Part shown: in pieces, positions 5,556 to 6,338 of the stretch
How positions within the stretch are numbered: the stretch's first letter is position 1
How the letters are laid out: the number at the start of each line of letters is the position of its first letter
Assembly (NCBI GenBank): GCA_038133505.1
Contig: JAYPTI010000167.1
Location: 1 to 6,338 of the forward strand
Length of the DNA: 6,338 nt
Source: JAYQUR01 sp038133505
Lineage (GTDB): Bacteria > Pseudomonadota > Alphaproteobacteria > MPNO01 > UBA830
Reading direction: 5' to 3'
Notes under the pieces: model-generated
Told to the model about the DNA's origin: nothing
The model's database searches: none
The model's input: only the letters and a program-made list of their open reading frames with translations
Translations under genes and position numbers: made by a program

Positions 5556-6338
5556 TCAGGCGCTCAGGGCGCTGGGCGCGGTTTTCTCCCGCTTGACCAG
5601 CAGTTTGTTGAGCGCATTCACATATGCGCGCGCGGACGCAACCAGCGTGTCGGTGTCGGCTCCCTGACCGTTCACCGTCTTGCCGTCTTCGTCGAGCCGG
5701 ACGGTCACTTCCGCCTGCGCATCGGTTCCCTCGGTCACGGCGTGCACCTGATAGAGCTGCAGGCGCGCGCTGTAACCGGTCAGTTCCTTGATCGCGTTGA
5801 AGGTCGCGTCGACCGGGCCGTCGCCGGTCGCCTTGGTCTTCTTCAACTCGCCATCGACCTCAAGCTCGAGCTCGGCGGTCTGCGGACCCTTGGAGCCGCA
5901 AACAACCTGCAGCGACACGAACTTCATCCGGTCGTTGCCGCGCACGATCTCGTCGTCGACCAGCGCCGAGATATCCTCGTCGAAGATCTCGCGCTTCTTG
6001 TCGGCCAGCGCCTTGAAGCGGCGGAACGCATCCTGGAACGCGTTGTCACCGAGCTCGTAGCCCAGCTCGGTCAGCTTGGACTTGAAGGCGGCGCGCCCCG
6101 ACAGCTTGCCGAGAACCAGCTTGGACTGGTTCAGGCCGACCGACTCCGGCGTCATGATCTCGTAGGTGCTCGCGTTCTTCAGCATGCCGTCCTGATGGAT
6201 GCCGGATTCGTGCGCGAACGCGTTGGCGCCGACGATGGCCTTGTTGGGCTGCACCGTGAAGCCGGTGATCGTGGATACGAGGCGCGAGGCCTTGGTAATC
6301 AGCTCGGTCTTGATGCCGGTCGTAAACGGCATCGCGTC
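5556..6338 (-). CDS. leuA: 2-Isopropylmalate synthase LeuA (partial, C-terminal half)
   Basis: LeuA condenses acetyl-CoA with 2-oxoisovalerate to give 2-isopropylmalate, the first committed step of leucine synthesis, in the cytoplasm. The visible 260 residues enter at the window edge in mid-protein (first codons Asp-Ala-Met-Pro). The AHESGIHQDGM stretch (fragment residues 42-52), holding the conserved histidines near the active site, is followed by the linker region with KLVLGKLSGRAAF (73-85). The C-terminal regulatory domain, the site of leucine feedback inhibition in this family, spans about 137-250 and includes SLQVVCGSKG and GDGPVDATFNAI. The tail is short and polar. Full-length type I enzymes are about 510-530 residues, so about half is missing at the 5' end. 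An ATG at 6332 lies inside the conserved protein and is not the true start. Homocitrate synthase or CimA are possible relatives, but the SGIHQDG and LGKLSGR motifs favour LeuA. Confidence 0.95.
   Translation of the reverse strand, partial: DAMPFTTGIKTELITKASRLVSTITGFTVQPNKAIVGANAFAHESGIHQDGMLKNASTYEIMTPESVGLNQSKLVLGKLSGRAAFKSKLTELGYELGDNAFQDAFRRFKALADKKREIFDEDISALVDDEIVRGNDRMKFVSLQVVCGSKGPQTAELELEVDGELKKTKATGDGPVDATFNAIKELTGYSARLQLYQVHAVTEGTDAQAEVTVRLDEDGKTVNGQGADTDTLVASARAYVNALNKLLVKREKTAPSALSA

Noticed and set aside
3505..5667. A 720-residue open frame on the plus strand, antisense to mreC, mreB and the end of leuA
   Set aside because: It is an antisense shadow: stop codons are rare opposite GC-rich codons. 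It runs through both intergenic gaps, its composition (rich in Asp, His, Arg, Ala) has no domain I recognise, and the opposite strand encodes clear conserved proteins.
6327..6332. The ATG at 6332 as the start of a short LeuA-like protein
   Set aside because: The reading frame continues to the window edge, and the residues here (DAMPF, then TTGIKTELI) are internal to LeuA.
1..6338. Mobile elements, CRISPR arrays, tRNA or rRNA genes, or an undescribed system
   Set aside because: Coding is nearly continuous with conserved housekeeping genes, the two gaps are under 100 nt, and I saw no repeat arrays, transposase motifs or RNA gene signatures.

Overview
This window is a densely packed, high-GC stretch in which every supported gene lies on the minus strand. 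It carries the cell-elongation (rod-shape) cluster mreB-mreC-mreD-mrdA-rodA, preceded by the 3' part of leuA. The gene order, the protein motifs and a near-perfect CtrA-type box (TTAA-N7-TTAAC) point to an alphaproteobacterium. The PBP2 and LeuA look Rhodospirillales- or Rhizobiales-like to me, but that finer placement is an impression and was not tested.

Reading in the direction of transcription (from high to low coordinates): 6338-5556 is the C-terminal half of leuA, cut by the window edge. It is followed by an 80-nt gap holding a strong GC hairpin and the mreB ribosome binding site. mreB is at 5475-4435. An 84-nt gap (4434-4351), clearly AT-richer than its surroundings, holds the CtrA-like box, a GANTC methylation-type site and overlapping inverted repeats. 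Then come mreC (GTG start, 4350-3469), mreD (3469-2942), mrdA (2955-1075) and rodA (from 1075, running off the low end of the window). mreC/mreD and mrdA/rodA are each joined by a TGATG stop/start overlap, and mreD/mrdA overlap by 14 nt, so mreC to rodA reads as one translationally coupled unit. The two gaps are the only non-coding stretches, and neither exceeds 100 nt.

Together the five proteins form the Rod complex (elongasome). MreB filaments on the inner membrane organise the complex, MreC and MreD link it to the periplasm, RodA polymerises glycan strands from lipid II, and PBP2 (mrdA) crosslinks them. leuA encodes the first committed enzyme of leucine biosynthesis and has no obvious functional link to the cluster; it is simply the upstream neighbour.

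I found no mobile element, CRISPR array, RNA gene or undescribed system. The most interesting signal is regulatory: the CtrA-like box inside the gap between mreB and mreC, which could separate control of mreCD-mrdA-rodA from that of mreB.
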